From JAJPKK01 sp963807015 (GTDB taxonomy: Bacteria > Pseudomonadota > Alphaproteobacteria > Rhizobiales > Xanthobacteraceae), in the NCBI GenBank assembly GCA_963807015.1, contig CAWEAS010000009.1, positions 1-64,000 on the forward strand: 64,000 nt of DNA. Reading direction: 5' to 3'. Below the pieces are notes generated by a model. It saw only the letters and a list, made by a program, of their open reading frames with translations. It had not been told where the DNA came from and did no database searches. Positions 62,169-64,000 of this stretch are shown here, one piece after another; position 1 is the stretch's first letter; each line of letters begins with the position of its first letter. Made by a program: the position numbers and the translations under genes.

Positions 62169-62356
62169 GGCTCAGCCCCTTCTCATACATGGATCAGTGG
62201 AACGCGCGGCGTTTGTCGCGACATCCGCGATGACGGTTCGCGCGTCGCACGCGCGGCACACACCAAGGTCCATGACCTATACCCTCGACGCCATGCTACG
62301 CTAGTCAGCGAAGGGCTGAACGGGCACCGACGCGCAATGCATTGCGGCGAGACATA

Positions 62357-63379
62357 ATGAATCGTAATGGCGGAGAATCTTTGGAAGGCGAAGGCTCAGG
62401 CGAAGATCGCCTGATCGCAAAATATTTCCGCCCGCTGGCGACGCATCCGGGCGCATTCGACCTTGCCGATGATGCGGCCGCAATCACGCCGCCGCCAGGA
62501 TGCGATCTGGTGCTCACAACCGACGGCGTCATCGGCGGCGTGCATTTCTTTCCCGACGATCCCGCCGATGCGGTCGCAAAGAAGGCGCTGCGCATCAATC
62601 TCTCTGATCTCGCTGCCAAAGGGGCGACGCCGGCGGGCTTTCTGCTCTCGATCGCCTTGCCGGCGGGTTTCGCGGCCGCCTGGCTTGAGGATTTTGCGCG
62701 CGGCCTCGGCGAGGACGCCGTGGATTATCGCTGTCCGCTGCTCGGCGGCGACACCGACAAGAGCCCCGGTGCGATCACGGTTCATATCGCCGCACTCGGT
62801 ACGCTGCCGCATGGCACGATGGTGCGGCGGAAGGGTGCGCGGCCAGGCGATGTCATCGTCGCGACCGGCACTATCGGCGACGCCGCGCTCGGACTGGCGT
62901 TGCGGCAGGGCAGGGGAGAGGAGGGCGCGCGCGCCCTCGACGCCGCGATGCGCGCGCATCTTCTCTCGCGCTACCTGTTACCCCAGCCGCGCACGGCAAT
63001 TGCCGAGGCCCTGCGCCGCCACGCAACCGCGGCCATGGACGTGTCCGACGGTTTGGCCGGCGATCTGTCCAAGCTGTGCCGCGTCTCAGGCGTGGCCGCC
63101 GAGGTCGCAATCGCCGATGTGCCGCTGTCGGATGCCGCGCGCGCGGAGCTCGCCGCCGATCCCAGCCTGATCGAGACGATCCTGACCGGGGGCGATGATT
63201 TCGAGATCATTGCAACCCTGCCGCCCGCACGCCTCGCGGATTTCGAGACCGAATGCAAATCGGTGGGAGTGCCGGTTACAAGGATCGGTGTTGTCGCCGC
63301 AGGCCCACCGGCAGCGACCTTTCGCGCTGCCGACGGCCGCGTGCTCAAGTTTGCGAAGCCCTCGTATAGTCACTTCTGA
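62357..63379 (+). CDS. thiL: thiamine-monophosphate kinase
   Basis: 340 residues. GEDRLIAKYF at the start, DLADDAAAITPPPGCDLVLTTDGVIGGVHFFPDDPADAVAKKALRINLSDLAAKGATPAGFLLSIALP, LLGGDTDKSPGAITV and AMDVSDGLAGDLSKLCRVSG are the AIR-synthase-like ThiL motifs with metal-binding aspartates. It phosphorylates thiamine monophosphate to the diphosphate, the cofactor used by transketolase. The ATG at 62357 is preferred over a TTG at 62342. Confidence 0.94.
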   Translation: MNRNGGESLEGEGSGEDRLIAKYFRPLATHPGAFDLADDAAAITPPPGCDLVLTTDGVIGGVHFFPDDPADAVAKKALRINLSDLAAKGATPAGFLLSIALPAGFAAAWLEDFARGLGEDAVDYRCPLLGGDTDKSPGAITVHIAALGTLPHGTMVRRKGARPGDVIVATGTIGDAALGLALRQGRGEEGARALDAAMRAHLLSRYLLPQPRTAIAEALRRHATAAMDVSDGLAGDLSKLCRVSGVAAEVAIADVPLSDAARAELAADPSLIETILTGGDDFEIIATLPPARLADFETECKSVGVPVTRIGVVAAGPPAATFRAADGRVLKFAKPSYSHF

Positions 63380-63393
63380 GGCTGATAGCCGCG

Positions 63394-64000
63394 ATGCACG
63401 ACGTTACCAAGGTCACCCACTCCCTCGGCGCAGGCGCGACCGGGCCGGCCGGTAAGGCGAAACTCAAGCGGCGCTTTCCGACCATCGCGTACCTGCGCCG
63501 GCGCGCCGCACATGGCATCCCGCGCTTCGCCTACGAATATCTCGATGGCGGCGCCGGCGCGGGCGACGGCATCGAGCGCAACTGGCGTGCCCTTGATGCG
63601 GTCGAACTCATCCCGCGCTACGGCCGCACCACCCAACTGCCGCCGATCGACATCGAGTTGTTCGGCCGCCGCTATGCGGCGCCTTTCGGGATCGCGCCCA
63701 TGGGCGGGCCAGCGATCGTGTGGCCCGGCGCCGATCGTTATCTCGCGGCTGCGGCGCAGCGCGCCCGCATTCCCTATACGCTGGGCACGGTTGCCGGCAT
63801 GACCATCGAGGATGCGGCGAAGATCGCGCCGGACGTGCTGTGGTTTCAGCTCTACCGCTTTGCCAAAGACGATCATGCGGTTGGCTTCGACCTCGCCAAG
63901 CGCGCCGACGCGGCAGGCGTCCACGTATTGATGCTGACGCTCGACGTGCCCGTGCGCACCACGCGCCCGCGCGAGGTTGCGAGCGGCATCACGACTCCGT
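63394..64000 (+). CDS. FMN-dependent alpha-hydroxy-acid dehydrogenase, cut by the window end
   Basis: The first about 202 residues of an L-lactate/mandelate dehydrogenase or glycolate-oxidase-type enzyme: RRFPTIAYLRRRAAHGIPRFAYEYLDGGAGAGDGIERN, PFGIAPMGGPAIVWPGAD, IPYTLGTVAGMTIEDAAK, LWFQLYRFAKDD and LMLTLDVPVRTTRPRE. These cover the N-terminal half of the FMN barrel. The catalytic His-Arg region lies past the window. Start at 63394, 14 nt after the thiL stop, so co-transcription with thiL is likely. Confidence 0.88.
   Translation, partial: MHDVTKVTHSLGAGATGPAGKAKLKRRFPTIAYLRRRAAHGIPRFAYEYLDGGAGAGDGIERNWRALDAVELIPRYGRTTQLPPIDIELFGRRYAAPFGIAPMGGPAIVWPGADRYLAAAAQRARIPYTLGTVAGMTIEDAAKIAPDVLWFQLYRFAKDDHAVGFDLAKRADAAGVHVLMLTLDVPVRTTRPREVASGITTP

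Overview
The window is about 64 kb of a GC-rich chromosome. Gene content and style point to an alphaproteobacterium of the order Hyphomicrobiales, near Bradyrhizobium, Rhodopseudomonas or Pseudolabrys. The signs are FNR/FixK-type boxes (TTGAT-N4-ATCAA), an Irr-type iron-control box, a fused transaldolase-phosphoglucose isomerase, an iscS-sufBCDSTA operon and intergenic palindromes of the kind common in that group. This is inference from families; no database search was possible.

Layout. (1) 1-6.4 kb: an OmpW porin cut by the left edge, a VapBC toxin-antitoxin pair, a small conserved protein, glutathione-dependent formaldehyde dehydrogenase, a UbiD-type decarboxylase, tRNA-Arg(TCG) and an FMN reductase. 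(2) 6.4-18.2 kb: a block organised by FNR-type boxes. It holds two paralogous membrane proteins, a Crp/Fnr regulator, a Rieske protein plus amidohydrolase pair, a lone cytochrome oxidase subunit I, oxygen-independent hemN, and an operon of a Rieske ring-hydroxylase with LigA- and LigB-like ring-cleavage subunits. A flavin/PNP-oxidase-like protein and an outer-membrane protein behind an Irr-like box follow. (3) 18.5-27.4 kb: a pentose-phosphate operon (tkt, tal-pgi, gnd, zwf, pgl, gntK). (4) 27.5-34.4 kb: SoxC/cytochrome c, a thioesterase, 1-Cys peroxiredoxin, a biotin-carboxylase subunit and an alpha/beta hydrolase. (5) 34.6-41.7 kb: the SUF iron-sulfur assembly operon. (6) 41.8-47.5 kb: small exported proteins, a DEAD-box helicase, a TPR protein and a haem/beta-propeller lyase-like protein. 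(7) 47.7-57.9 kb: two periplasmic molybdenum hydroxylase modules (IorAB-like) flanking MAPEG, glyoxalase, TetR, a Bug-type binding protein and a DUF2254 protein, then a cytochrome c'-like protein. (8) 58-64 kb: chromate transporter, orphan ABC binding protein, ribH-nusB, a membrane protein, thiL and the start of an FMN-dependent hydroxy-acid dehydrogenase.

Two observations stand out. First, FNR-type boxes precede nearly every transcription unit in the first 14 kb, including units encoding oxygen-consuming dioxygenases. Two of these promoters also show a -10-like hexamer at class II spacing. This is the best candidate here for an undescribed module: an aromatic ring-opening pathway wired to a low-oxygen regulator. 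Second, three genes (ompW, frmA, sufB) each carry what looks like one extra base. Deleting one T from a TT on the coding strand restores the family sequence in every case, so either the assembly has a systematic error or these genes are damaged.
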